Below, piece after piece: positions 47,149 to 55,929 of a stretch of 64,000 nucleotides of DNA; the first letter of the stretch is position 1, and each line of letters begins with the position of its first letter. Under the pieces are notes generated by a model. That model was not told where the DNA came from. It searched no databases and was given only the letters and a program-made list of their open reading frames with translations. The stretch covers positions 8,613 through 72,612 of the forward strand of contig USJO01000001.1 in assembly GCA_900555075.1 (NCBI GenBank), written 5' to 3'. The position numbers were made by a program, and so were the translations under genes. Source of the stretch: an uncultured Clostridium sp. (lineage in GTDB: Bacteria > Bacillota > Clostridia > TANB77 > CAG-508).

Positions 47149-47471
47149 TATTATAGCACCTCCTAAATACCGTTATTAAAAATCACTATTATTTAGTTTA
47201 GCACATATTTTGGAAAAATACAAGTGGTTAAAAGAAATTTACACAAGAAATTTATTGATTTTTAAATTTACGTGTCTATATTTTTATGTCTGCAATGTGC
47301 ATTTAATTACAATACCTAAGATTAAATGAACTAAGTGCAAAATAGTTGAGAAAAGATATATATATTACACTCTTTGTATTAATTTGTTTTTATATCTATT
47401 CCATTTTTCTCTAAAATATCGTATAATAGTTTGTAATAAAATTTCTGAATTATATTGTTAGGAGTCTAATA
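47149..47471. other. Intergenic region without a visible gene
   Basis: This gap between divergent rpmB and the pseudouridine synthase is A/T-rich. I see no RNA or repeat in it. It must contain the promoters of both genes, but I cannot assign them with confidence. Confidence 0.4.
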
Positions 47472-48326
47472 ATGAAAAAGTTGATTGTTAGTAAAAAATA
47501 TGATGGTAAAAAATTAAATACATTTATATTAAGTTCTTTTCCAGAGCTTTCACTAAATATGCTAAATAAAGCTCTTCGCCAGAAGGATATTCGTATTAAT
47601 GGTGTACGAACTAAAGAAAATGTTACGGTTTTTGAAAATGATGAAGTTGTTGTTTATATTTCAGATGATTTTCTTTTTAAAAAAGTTGATTTTGATATTG
47701 TTTATGAAGATGATAATATTTTAGTTGTAAACAAACCTTGTGGAATTGAGGTTGTTTGTAATGATAATGAAAAAAATTTAACTTCTTTATTACAGAAAAA
47801 ATATAATTTTATTGAGCCTTGTCATAGGATTGATAGGAACACAACTGGGTTGGTTCTTTTTGCTAAAAATAAAGAGGCTTTAGATATTTTGCTTAAAAAG
47901 TTTAAAAATAAGGAAATTAAAAAGTACTATAAATGCCTAGTTTATGGCATTCCTAAAAAGAAGTCTGATACATTGGTTGGATATTTATTTAAGGATAGTA
48001 AAAAATCAATGGTATATATTTCAGATGTTCCTAAAACAGGTTATAAGAAAATTGTTACTTCTTATAAGGTTATAGAAAGCAATTTAAAAGACAACACTTC
48101 AACTTTGGAGGTTGTTTTGGATTATTCTGGAAGAACTCATCAAATTAGAGCACATTTAGCTCATATTGGCTTTCCAATTATTGGAGATGGAAAATACGGG
48201 AAAAATGAAATTAACAAAAAGTTTAATAAAAAGACCCAAGAACTTACTTCATATAAATTAATATTTGATTTTACAAGTAATAGTGGGATTTTGGATTATT
48301 TAGAAGGCAAAGAAATTAAATTTTAA
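47472..48326 (+). CDS. RluA/RluD-family pseudouridine synthase
   Basis: A 284-aa enzyme that isomerises uridine in rRNA or tRNA. An N-terminal S4 domain (about 1-60) precedes the catalytic domain with the active-site aspartate in HRIDRNTTGLVLF and the later SGRTHQIRAHLAHIGFPI. The exact target uridine cannot be deduced. TAGGAG lies before the ATG. It is monocistronic. Confidence 0.88.
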   Translation: MKKLIVSKKYDGKKLNTFILSSFPELSLNMLNKALRQKDIRINGVRTKENVTVFENDEVVVYISDDFLFKKVDFDIVYEDDNILVVNKPCGIEVVCNDNEKNLTSLLQKKYNFIEPCHRIDRNTTGLVLFAKNKEALDILLKKFKNKEIKKYYKCLVYGIPKKKSDTLVGYLFKDSKKSMVYISDVPKTGYKKIVTSYKVIESNLKDNTSTLEVVLDYSGRTHQIRAHLAHIGFPIIGDGKYGKNEINKKFNKKTQELTSYKLIFDFTSNSGILDYLEGKEIKF

Positions 48327-48433
48327 GCTTTATAAAAATATAATTCTTCAAGTGCAGTAGTTCGAACGGAAGAACTTCTACGAATTAGATGTGAGACAAA
48401 CCAACTAAAGAATTTTAATTTCTATAAAGCTTA
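48324..48433. repeat. 110-bp structured element with inverted ends
   Basis: TAAGCTTTATA (48324-48334) and TATAAAGCTTA (48423-48433) pair perfectly; beyond that the arms keep pairing with AATTCTT/AAGAATT. Inside is a second hairpin (GTAGTTC with GAACTTCTAC near 48357-48381). The element lies between two convergent genes and includes the stop codon of the pseudouridine synthase. It may be a long bidirectional terminator or a small repeat element. Confidence 0.5.
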
Positions 48434-48447
48434 GGCAAGTCTTAAAA

Positions 48448-50262
48448 TTATTTTTTCAACGTTCTTAAAGAATTTAGTGTTGCAAGCACTGTTACTCCTA
48501 CATCTGCAAATACTGCCTCCCACATTGTTGCTACTCCAAAGAACACTAGTAGTAATGCTATTAGTTTTAAACTTATTGCAAATACTATATTTTCTTTTGA
48601 TATTTTCATTGTCTTTCTAGCAACATTTATTGCTTCACATATTTTTAATGGTTCATCTGTCATAATAACAATGTCTGCCGCTTCTATCGCAGCATCTGTG
48701 CCATATCCACCCATTGCTATTCCTATATCTGCCATTGCTAGTGCTGGTGCATCATTTAGTCCATCTCCTACAAATGCTACTTTTCCTTTCTTTTTATCTA
48801 ATATTTTTTGAAGTTTTTCTACTTTGTCTGTTGGTAATAGCTCTGTATATACTTTATCAATCTTTAATTTTTTTGCAACCTCTTCTCCTACTTGTTTTCT
48901 ATCTCCTGTTAGCATTACAATTTTCTTTATTCCTTGATTTTTTAGTTTCTCTATTGCCTTGGTAGAGTCTTCTTTTATCTCATCCGAAATTTCTATTTTG
49001 CCTGCATATTGTCTATCTATTGCTATATATACAATTGTTGAAGCTGTTTTGCTTTCTTCTATTTCTATTCCTATTTTGCTCATTAATTTGCTATTTCCTA
49101 AATGTACTTTCTGACCCTTGATATTTGCAGTAACTCCATTTCCTGAAATTTCTTCGTATTCAGTTACTTCTTGTTTGTTTATTTCCTTTCCATAGCTTTC
49201 TAATATTGATTTTGCTATTGGATGATTTGAAAAGCTTTCTACATATGCTGCAATTTTTAGTAGTTCATCTTTCTCCTCTATTGCTTCTACGTTTTGTACT
49301 TTAAAATTACCTTTTGTTAGTGTTCCGGTTTTATCAAATACTATTGTTTCTAATTTAGATAATAATTCTAAGTAATTGCTTCCTTTTACTAAAATTCCTC
49401 TTCTTGATGCTCCACCTATCCCTCCAAAGAAGCTTAGTGGTACTGATACTACAAGTGCACATGGACATGATACAACTAAGAATGATAGTGCTCTATATAG
49501 CCAAGTATTCAAGTCTTGTTTTAGTATAATGGTTGGAAATGCCAATATAAGTACTGCAAGTAATATAACTATAGGGGTATAGATTCTTGCAAATTTTGTT
49601 ATAAATTTTTCTGTATGTGCTTTCTTCTCCCCTGCATTTTCTACTAAGTTTAATATCTTGCTTAAGGTTGATTCCTGAAATTCCTTTGTAACCTTTATTT
49701 CTAAAACCCCATTTGTATCAATTACACCACTTAGTATTTCGGAATTTACTTTTACTGCTCTTGGTACAGATTCTCCTGTTAGTGCAGACGTATCTATTAA
49801 AGCTTCCCCTGACACCACTATACCATCTAAAGGTACTCTTTCTCCTGGTGTAACAAGAATAATATCTCCGATTTTTACCTTTTCCGGTGCTTTTGTTACA
49901 ATTTTCTCTCTTTCTTTAACATTTGCAGTATCTGGTTTTAAGTTCATTAAACTTTCTATCGATTTTTTAGATCTATCTTCTGCATATTCTTCAAACATTT
50001 CTCCTACTTGGAAAAATAACATTACCGCAATTGCCTCTGGGTACTCTCCTATTGTGAATGCTCCAATGCTTGCTATACTCATTAAAAATTCTTCTCCGAA
50101 AGTTTTTTTTCTTACGTTTTTCAAAGCTTCAAATATTACTTTATATCCAATTGACAAATAGCCAATTAAGAATAGTGCTACTCTAATCCAATGTTCCTTT
50201 ATAAAAAATGCGACTGTGGTAAATATTATACTTATAATTAGTTTTATAAAATCTTTCTTCAT
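48448..50262 (-). CDS. Heavy-metal P1B-type ATPase (Zn/Cd/Pb exporter type)
   Basis: A 604-aa metal efflux pump with about eight membrane helices. The transmembrane CPC motif is in SCPCALVVS, the phosphorylated aspartate in FDKTGTLTKG, and the hinge in GDGLNDAPALAMADIG. The TGES loop is TGESVPRA. No N-terminal HMA metal-binding domain is present: the protein begins directly with the first helices (MKKDFIKLIISIIF). The ATG at 50262 follows AAGGAG. A 15-bp inverted repeat lies just upstream. Confidence 0.85.
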   Translation of the reverse strand: MKKDFIKLIISIIFTTVAFFIKEHWIRVALFLIGYLSIGYKVIFEALKNVRKKTFGEEFLMSIASIGAFTIGEYPEAIAVMLFFQVGEMFEEYAEDRSKKSIESLMNLKPDTANVKEREKIVTKAPEKVKIGDIILVTPGERVPLDGIVVSGEALIDTSALTGESVPRAVKVNSEILSGVIDTNGVLEIKVTKEFQESTLSKILNLVENAGEKKAHTEKFITKFARIYTPIVILLAVLILAFPTIILKQDLNTWLYRALSFLVVSCPCALVVSVPLSFFGGIGGASRRGILVKGSNYLELLSKLETIVFDKTGTLTKGNFKVQNVEAIEEKDELLKIAAYVESFSNHPIAKSILESYGKEINKQEVTEYEEISGNGVTANIKGQKVHLGNSKLMSKIGIEIEESKTASTIVYIAIDRQYAGKIEISDEIKEDSTKAIEKLKNQGIKKIVMLTGDRKQVGEEVAKKLKIDKVYTELLPTDKVEKLQKILDKKKGKVAFVGDGLNDAPALAMADIGIAMGGYGTDAAIEAADIVIMTDEPLKICEAINVARKTMKISKENIVFAISLKLIALLLVFFGVATMWEAVFADVGVTVLATLNSLRTLKK

Positions 50263-50282
50263 ATTGTTCTCCTTGTATGAAA

Positions 50283-50329
50283 ATTTAATTATGTGTTTAA
50301 TTACATTATATTTGAACACATAATTAAAT
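50283..50329 (-). promoter_or_regulatory. 15-bp inverted repeat upstream of the metal ATPase
   Basis: ATTTAATTATGTGTT (50283-50297) and AACACATAATTAAAT (50315-50329) are perfect complements separated by 17 bp. It could be an operator for a metal-sensing repressor or a terminator of the upstream membrane-protein gene; a short TTTTC follows the 3' arm on the minus strand. Confidence 0.4.
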
Positions 50330-50358
50330 GTTAATAGTTTTTATGGAAAATCTAAATC

Positions 50359-51126
50359 TTATTTTCTTTTTGTTCTTTCTTCAATTATCTTTTCTATTTC
50401 TTCTTTTTTCTTTTCTATTCTTTCTTTGCTTTCTTCTACTCTTTTTCTTATTCTTTCTCTAATTATATCTATATCAACATTTGGGAAAGCTGATACCAAT
50501 CTTCTTCCTCTCCAAGTTTTGCTTATGATTTCTTTAACCTTTTTTGTAATTTCTTCTGTGTTATCTTTTGCTTCGTTCGATATTTTCTTGAATGAATGTA
50601 TTATGTTATATGAAACTGATGCATCTGTTGCAAAGATACAGATTATTATTATTGTTATAATATGTAGCCATGGTTGGTTTATATTCCCTATGAGTCCTAA
50701 AAATACAGGGTTTCCATATCTTAATATAATTTGACCTATAATTGTAAAAGGTAATAAAGTTTCTAAACATATTCTTCCATTTATATTCAATTTAAATCTA
50801 TGATAATCCCACCATCTTGCATGAAATAATTTTTCCATTAGATAGCTTGTTACATACTCAAGTGTTCCACATATACACATTATTACAATTGTTGAAATCC
50901 ATATGCTATCCAATAAACTTACTTTTTCCATTGTTTGCATAAAGTTTCCAAGTAAAAGTGTTATTGCAACTCCTCCAAAACCATATATTGGGCAGTATGG
51001 ACCTATTAAAAAACCTCTGTTTACAAATTTATGGTGTTGTATTAATCCTAATACAACCTCCATCAGCCATCCCATTATAGAATATATTGTAAATAAAAGC
51101 ACATATGTTTCTATATTTTGTATCAT
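50359..51126 (-). CDS. Putative ABC-transporter type IV membrane protein (CmpB-like)
   Basis: A 255-aa protein with five or six membrane helices in the first 170 residues. It has the family-typical IMGWLMEVVLGLI and NRGFLIGPYCPIYGFGG. The last 80 residues are a charged helix rich in Arg, Glu and Lys, likely a cytosolic coiled coil. The family (PF06541) is annotated as permease-like, but its transport role is not established. Confidence 0.7.
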   Translation of the reverse strand: MIQNIETYVLLFTIYSIMGWLMEVVLGLIQHHKFVNRGFLIGPYCPIYGFGGVAITLLLGNFMQTMEKVSLLDSIWISTIVIMCICGTLEYVTSYLMEKLFHARWWDYHRFKLNINGRICLETLLPFTIIGQIILRYGNPVFLGLIGNINQPWLHIITIIIICIFATDASVSYNIIHSFKKISNEAKDNTEEITKKVKEIISKTWRGRRLVSAFPNVDIDIIRERIRKRVEESKERIEKKKEEIEKIIEERTKRK

Positions 51127-51154
51127 TTTTTATTCTCCTCTCTTTATAAGCATT

Positions 51155-52096
51155 TCATCTTATATATTTGTATATGAAGTTTTGTATTGTTTGCCAGTAT
51201 TTTTTTGGATTTTTGTCACTACTTTCTCCATGTCCTGCACCTTCTATCTCCAATTTTTGTTTTTTACAATTTGCATTTTTGTATATTTCATTAAACATAA
51301 AAAAAGGTACAAATTTATCTTTTGTTCCGTGTATAAATAGAGTTGGTGTTACAGATTTTTTTACTTGCTTTATTGTTGATGCTTCTTTGAAACTGTATCC
51401 CAAATATATTTTACTCATAAGGCTTGCTGTATATAATAACGGAAATGGTGGTATATGAAAGATTTTATTTAAGTGAACTTTAAATTCCTCCCAAACTGAA
51501 CTGTATCCACAATCTGCTATACATACTTTTACTTCTTTTGGAAGGTCATCACCTGTTGCCATTGATACTGTTGCTGCTCCCATCGATATTCCATATAATA
51601 CTATCTTTGGATTTTCGTTTTCATGTACTATTTTATCTATCCATATTTCCAAATCATAATGATCGAGCCATCCCATTCCCATATATTCGCCTTCACTTTT
51701 GCCATGTGCTCTTAAATCTATGATTAAAGCGTTGTATCCAAAGCTGTTGAATTTTTGTGCATATTTTACCATATCAGAACCTTTACTCATATATCCATGT
51801 ACAGTAATTACCCAAATATTAGACTTTTCTCTTACCTTTATTTCATATCCCTTTAATCTTAATCCATCTTTAGAAATTATTTCAACCTCTTTTGCATTTT
51901 CTTCAAGCCATTTTGTGGCTTCATTATTTGTTTTCTCCATATCAACTTTTTGTTCCGATGTAAATATTAGGTTTGAGTACTTTTGAGTAACTTCTGTCTT
52001 CGTTGCCATATCACATAGTTTTTTACCTAATAGTAATATTAAACATATAATTACACAAATTATACTTATTATCATTATTAGCCAAGTTACAGGCAT
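51155..52096 (-). CDS. Membrane-anchored alpha/beta hydrolase
   Basis: A 313-aa serine hydrolase with an N-terminal membrane helix (about residues 4-22). The nucleophile elbow is GISMGAATV, the oxyanion region is VTVHGYMSKGSD, the catalytic aspartate is in HGTKDKFVPF and the histidine in GAGHGESSD. It resembles YqkD/BAAT-type hydrolases of unknown substrate. Confidence 0.78.
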   Translation of the reverse strand: MPVTWLIMIISIICVIICLILLLGKKLCDMATKTEVTQKYSNLIFTSEQKVDMEKTNNEATKWLEENAKEVEIISKDGLRLKGYEIKVREKSNIWVITVHGYMSKGSDMVKYAQKFNSFGYNALIIDLRAHGKSEGEYMGMGWLDHYDLEIWIDKIVHENENPKIVLYGISMGAATVSMATGDDLPKEVKVCIADCGYSSVWEEFKVHLNKIFHIPPFPLLYTASLMSKIYLGYSFKEASTIKQVKKSVTPTLFIHGTKDKFVPFFMFNEIYKNANCKKQKLEIEGAGHGESSDKNPKKYWQTIQNFIYKYIR

Positions 52097-52151
52097 ATTT
52101 CCTCCCTTAAAATTATAATTATAAATGCAATGTTCCCACTTTGCAAGTTCT

Positions 52152-53006
52152 TTATGCTATGTCTCTTCTCCAGTAAAAAAGATATTGTTGTGCAAGTCCT
52201 GCTAAATTTCCATATTGTTTTTTAGCAAATTCTTGTATTTTTTTTGGTTTTTGCTCCTGATTATCAAAATACAATTCAGAAATTACTCTTCTTACCCATA
52301 CGTCTACTGGAAAAGCTTCATATTTTTTCAAAGCAAATAGCATAACACAATCTGCTACCTTTGGTCCCACTCCTGGAATTTCTAGTAGTTTTTCTCTTAG
52401 AGTTTCTACGCTTTCTTCTTTTTCTAATTTGTTTAAGTCTATTTCATTTCTTAAGGTTTTTCCTACTGTTTCATATACTCTAATGTCTCTAAATCCAAGT
52501 CCTAAGTTTCTAAAATCATCTATTCCTACTTTTTTAAGTTTTTCAGGAGTTGGAAATGTATAGTAATCTTTCCTTCGAAATTCTATTTTGTCTCCATATG
52601 CTTTTGAAATTCTTTCTATTATTGTTTTTATTCTTGGAATATTATTGTTTGCAGATATTATGAAAGATATTAGCGTTTCCCATAAATCTTGCTTTAATAT
52701 TCTAATACCGTTGCCATACTCTATGCTATTTTTTAAATAATTATCTATTTTAGATAACCTACCTTTTATTTCTTCGTAGTTTGCGTTTAAGTCAAAATAC
52801 TCTATACATATTTCTTTTATATTTCCACTACAGTTTCCTGAAAATATTATGTTTTGATTTTCCTGCTTTACATTTATGACATTGTTTTTAAATATTCCTG
52901 TGTAGCTTCCATCTTCTTCTTTGTTCCATCTAAAGCATTGTCCACATTCAAATATATGTACTGGTTTAAATGACTTTGCGTTTTCTAAAATGTACTGTTG
53001 CTCCAT
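52152..53006 (-). CDS. ogg: 8-oxoguanine DNA glycosylase (OGG1-type)
   Basis: A 284-aa base-excision repair enzyme that removes 8-oxoguanine. The N-terminal beta domain includes CGQCFRWNKEEDGSYTG. The helix-hairpin-helix with Gly/Pro loop is EIPGVGPKVADCVML, containing the catalytic lysine; the catalytic aspartate lies in FPVDVWVRR. No iron-sulfur cluster motif is seen, which fits the OGG/AlkA type. Confidence 0.88.
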   Translation of the reverse strand: MEQQYILENAKSFKPVHIFECGQCFRWNKEEDGSYTGIFKNNVINVKQENQNIIFSGNCSGNIKEICIEYFDLNANYEEIKGRLSKIDNYLKNSIEYGNGIRILKQDLWETLISFIISANNNIPRIKTIIERISKAYGDKIEFRRKDYYTFPTPEKLKKVGIDDFRNLGLGFRDIRVYETVGKTLRNEIDLNKLEKEESVETLREKLLEIPGVGPKVADCVMLFALKKYEAFPVDVWVRRVISELYFDNQEQKPKKIQEFAKKQYGNLAGLAQQYLFYWRRDIA

Positions 53007-53228
53007 ATTTTTCCTCTTTTTTATTGGATTATTCTTATATTAAGCTTCTTTCTTGAAGGCATACCACGTTTTTCTATTTCTGTAATTTATCTTATCCTTT
53101 ATTTTTTTATAATATATCATAAAATTAAGATAAAAGCAATTACTCTAATATTAGATTTTCTACAAATCATTTAAAATATCATAATTTTTTATAAAGTAAA
53201 AAAATATTTTATAACCTTAAAGTTAACA

Positions 53229-53259
53229 AAGACACCATCTTACAATTAGGTGGTGTCTT
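53229..53259 (-). terminator. Terminator of the coiled-coil gene
   Basis: AAGACACCATCT pairs with AGGTGGTGTCTT (one G-T wobble) and is followed on the minus strand by TTTGTT. It lies 4 bp after the stop of the gene at 53264. Confidence 0.6.
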
Positions 53260-53263
53260 GACT

Positions 53264-53635
53264 TTATTTTTTATCATTATAAATATTTTTTGATAAACTT
53301 TCTATTTGTTCTTTCCTATTGTTTTGTTTGTATTGCATATTTTTTAGTCTTTCTTCAGGTATTTTTTCATAATTGTCCTCCATATAACATTGTGTACTTT
53401 TGTAGTTATCTACTAAATTTTCTACCTGTTCAATTTTTGTTTCATTTTCATTTATTATTTTACCTTTCAAGTTTTGCATTTCTTCTTCTCTAACTTCTTG
53501 CTTTTCTCTTGCTCTATTTTTACTATCTTTGTCTCCAATTTCTGAATATTGTTCTAGATGTCTTTCTGTCCTAGTATGCCTTTCTACTAAATTCATTAAG
53601 TTATCAACTTGATTTTCCTTCTTTTTATTCTCCAT
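53264..53635 (-). CDS. Coiled-coil repeat protein (123 aa)
   Basis: The protein is almost entirely polar and helical, with heptad-like spacing. Two halves look related: VDNLMNLVERHTRTERHLEQ and VENLVDNYKSTQCYMEDNYE occupy equivalent places, each followed by NRAREKQ / NMQYKQN and LKGKI / LSKNI. This suggests an internal duplication of about 55 residues. Good ribosome binding sequence (GGAGG) and a terminator support expression. No function is known. Confidence 0.55.
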   Translation of the reverse strand: MENKKKENQVDNLMNLVERHTRTERHLEQYSEIGDKDSKNRAREKQEVREEEMQNLKGKIINENETKIEQVENLVDNYKSTQCYMEDNYEKIPEERLKNMQYKQNNRKEQIESLSKNIYNDKK

Positions 53636-53831
53636 AAAATTTCCTCCTTTTTTACTAATATTATTAACAATTTGAGAATTTTTATTTGTTTTATCAATGG
53701 GAACGTCAGACTGTCTGAAAATGTCACTGAAGTCGGAGATTTTTGATAGGTTTTATAAAATAATTAGTTAGCAGATTACTAAAAATGCAAAAAAAGAAAG
53801 AGTAAGAATTGCTTGAGCTTTTACTCTCTCT

Positions 53832-53920
53832 TGGTGCAGATGGCCGGAATCGAACCGGCACGGATTATTAGTCCGCAGGATTTTAAGTCCTGTGCGTCTG
53901 CCAGTTCCGCCACATCTGCA
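53832..53920 (-). tRNA. tRNA-Leu (TAA)
   Basis: An 89-nt class II tRNA with encoded CCA. The acceptor stem is TGCAGAT/ATCTGCA, the anticodon loop CTTAAAA carries TAA, and there is a long variable arm (GCGGACTAATAATCCGT) as expected for leucine. The T arm reads GGTTCGATTCC. Confidence 0.92.
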
Positions 53921-54143
53921 TTTACTTAAACTGGCATTTGTCTTGCGACATTTAAGATTATACTACTTTTATTCATGCCTTGTCAATACATTTTTAAAAT
54001 ATTTTGCTTTTTCAAGTCATTTATATCAAAAAACGCCTATTTTTAGATATTAATCTTACAATAGACGTTAGTTTTACAAATTATATTTTACTTTTACAAT
54101 TCACCTTTCAAGTCATTTTTTTTACAAATTTGCTAGTTTTTGC

Positions 54144-54172
54144 TTGACTTTTTGTTGCTTTTATATTATACT
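54144..54172 (+). promoter_or_regulatory. Strong sigma-A promoter of rplM-rpsI
   Basis: TTGACT (54144-54149) and TATACT (54167-54172) are separated by 17 bp, a near-consensus promoter. The expected start near 54179 gives a leader of about 100 nt before rplM. Confidence 0.7.
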
Positions 54173-54179
54173 AGTTAGG

Positions 54180-54282
54180 TGGCAAAAAATATTTTTATCA
54201 ATAGACCCTTGCCCGGTAGTCTGTTAGTATGAATATATTTTATATAAACTATATTTTAAATTTTGATTGGAGGAAATTATCA
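54180..54282 (+). promoter_or_regulatory. Possible L13 leader in the rplM 5' region
   Basis: The leader contains AGAC-CCTTGCCCGGTA-GTCT, which can fold to a small hairpin, followed by the ribosome binding site TTGGAGGAAAT. Ribosomal protein L13 autogenous leaders occur at this position in Firmicutes; the match here is by position and hairpin only. Confidence 0.35.
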
Positions 54283-54720
54283 ATGAATAATACTACATAC
54301 TCAGCTAAGAGTAATGATATTAAAAGACAATGGTATATTATTGATGCTAGTGGTAAATCACTAGGTAGAGTTGCTGCAGAAGCTGCAAAATTATTAAGAG
54401 GAAAACATAAACCTACATTTACACCTAACGTAGATACAGGTGATCATGTTATTATATTAAATGTACAAAATGTGGTTTTAACAGGTAGAAAGTTAGACCA
54501 GAAAATTTATAGACATCATACAGGATATATTGGAAATATGAAGGAAATTTCAGCTAGAAATATGTTAGAAAATAATCCTGAAAAAGCTATGATGCTTGCT
54601 ATCAAAGGTATGCTTCCAAAAAATAGATTAGGAAGACAAATGATTAATAAAGTAAGAATTTATAGTGGTAGCGAACATGAAAATCAAGCACAAAAACCTA
54701 TAGTTTGGGAGGTAAAATAA
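54283..54720 (+). CDS. rplM: 50S ribosomal protein L13
   Basis: A 145-aa ribosomal protein with family motifs ([46 protein letters not shown] and [10 protein letters not shown]). The ATG at 54283 follows TTGGAGGAAAT; an upstream in-frame ATG at 54229 would add an unrelated tail. rpsI follows after 1 bp, so the two are co-expressed. Confidence 0.96.
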   Translation: MNNTTYSAKSNDIKRQWYIIDASGKSLGRVAAEAAKLLRGKHKPTFTPNVDTGDHVIILNVQNVVLTGRKLDQKIYRHHTGYIGNMKEISARNMLENNPEKAMMLAIKGMLPKNRLGRQMINKVRIYSGSEHENQAQKPIVWEVK

Positions 54721-54721
54721 T

Positions 54722-55117
54722 ATGGCAGAAAAAACTTCATTTATTGGAACAGGTAGAAGAAAAAATTCAATTGCTAGAGTTAGATTAGTTAATGGTAATG
54801 GTTCTATTACTGTTAATGATAAAGCTTTAGATGAATATTTTGGTGTTGAAACATTAAAAGTTATAGTAAAACAACCTTTGGTTGCTACAAATACTTTAGA
54901 TAAATTTGATGTTGTTTGTACAGTAAAAGGTGGCGGAATTAGTGGTCAAGCAGGAGCTATTCGTCATGGTATAGCAAGAGCTTTATTAAGAGCTAATTCA
55001 GAATATAGACCAATTCTAAAATCAAGTGGCTTCTTAACAAGAGATGCTAGAATGAAAGAAAGAAAAAAATACGGTCTTAAAAAGGCAAGAAAAGCACCAC
55101 AATTCTCAAAGAGATAA
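54722..55117 (+). CDS. rpsI: 30S ribosomal protein S9
   Basis: A 131-aa protein with [14 protein letters not shown] near the start, the [21 protein letters not shown] block, and the basic C-terminal tail ending APQFSKR that reaches the decoding site. The gene follows rplM directly, the conserved rplM-rpsI operon. Confidence 0.96.
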   Translation: MAEKTSFIGTGRRKNSIARVRLVNGNGSITVNDKALDEYFGVETLKVIVKQPLVATNTLDKFDVVCTVKGGGISGQAGAIRHGIARALLRANSEYRPILKSSGFLTRDARMKERKKYGLKKARKAPQFSKR

Positions 55118-55123
55118 ATATTA

Positions 55124-55151
55124 CAAAATCCAGAATTTATATTCTGGATTT
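55124..55151 (+). terminator. Terminator of rplM-rpsI
   Basis: AAAATCCAGAAT / ATTCTGGATTTT form a perfect 12-bp stem with a TTAT loop and a T-rich end, 7 bp after the rpsI stop. Confidence 0.8.
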
Positions 55152-55215
55152 TCTGTTTGCAATATTAAGGATAATATTTTAAAAGTTACTTATCCTTGTT
55201 ACATACAAAAAATTA

Positions 55216-55237
55216 AGCCTTCAGTTTTTTGAAGGCT
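55216..55237 (-). terminator. Terminator of the DUF1292 gene
   Basis: AGCCTTC / GAAGGCT form a 7-bp stem with an 8-nt loop; on the minus strand the hairpin is followed by TTAATTTTTTG. Confidence 0.7.
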
Positions 55238-55244
55238 ATTTTTT

Positions 55245-55553
55245 CTAATCTACAAAATTAAATTCATCTTTAAATTTGTCTTTAAATATTGCAAAAACCG
55301 CATTTAATACTTCTTGGTCATCTACTCCAATATAAGATTCTTCATCTTCTGAACCTGTATCTTCTACTTTTAATATTACTACTTCATCAGCATCTTCATC
55401 TTCCTCTACTGGTAGAAGTACAACATATTCTTCTCCACTATATTTAATTAGATCTAAAAACTCGAATTTTACTTCGTTACCGTCCTCATCATTTAATATT
55501 ATTATGTTATCTAATTCTTCATCCATTTCTGGTGTATTATTTTCTAAATCCAT
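55245..55553 (-). CDS. DUF1292 acidic protein
   Basis: A 102-aa strongly acidic protein with NIIILNDEDGNEVKFEFLD and EEYVVLLPVEE, which match the DUF1292/YrzB family. This family is widespread in Firmicutes, usually next to yqgF/ruvX-type genes; those neighbours are absent here. Its function is unknown. Confidence 0.8.
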   Translation of the reverse strand: MDLENNTPEMDEELDNIIILNDEDGNEVKFEFLDLIKYSGEEYVVLLPVEEDEDADEVVILKVEDTGSEDEESYIGVDDQEVLNAVFAIFKDKFKDEFNFVD

Positions 55554-55661
55554 ATTATTTCTCCTTTCAAATTTTATATATTCTTTATATCACATAGTCT
55601 TATTATTTGCAATACTTTTAAAAAATATTTACAAATAATTAGTTACCATTTAAGACTTACT

Positions 55662-55796
55662 ACTAAAAATTCGCCCAACGCAGGAGTTTTATATTTAGAA
55701 TAAATTGAGGACTCCCGAAAAACATCGTAGGCGTATCCATCGTGGGCTCAATTTATAATAAATATAAATGCTCCGACGAGATTGGGCTAGAATTTA
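55662..55796. ncRNA. 135-nt hairpin-like structured element of unknown type
   Basis: CTAAAAATTC-GCCCAA on the left pairs with TTGGGC-ta-GAATTTAG on the right; inside, GAGTTTTATATTTA and AATAAATTGAG pair with CTCAATTTAT and AAATATAAATGCTC. A G/C-richer loop (GACTCCCG to CATCGTGGG) remains. The extended pairing and higher G/C content suggest a structured RNA or the end of a mobile element. No family is recognised and the strand is unclear. Confidence 0.4.
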
Positions 55797-55929
55797 GTAA
55801 ATTAAGGGTAAATAGTAACACAAACGAAAAAATTCTTAGTAGTCAATATTGCTTTTTTACTTTTTTATAATATAATAATATTTGCTTATTCATTAAGTTC
55901 AGGATGCCACACACAAGAAAGGAGACAGA

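Larger units (their letters stand above)
53636..54179. other. Intergenic region around tRNA-Leu
   Basis: Apart from the tRNA-Leu and the rplM promoter, this stretch is A/T-rich non-coding. A G/C-richer word at about 53697-53740 (TCAATGGGAACGTCAGACTG) stands out and could be a degenerate REP-like fragment. Confidence 0.3.

Noticed and set aside
48324..48433. tRNA remnant in the element after the pseudouridine synthase gene
   Set aside because: A GTTCGAAC word is present, but no acceptor or anticodon arm can be formed.
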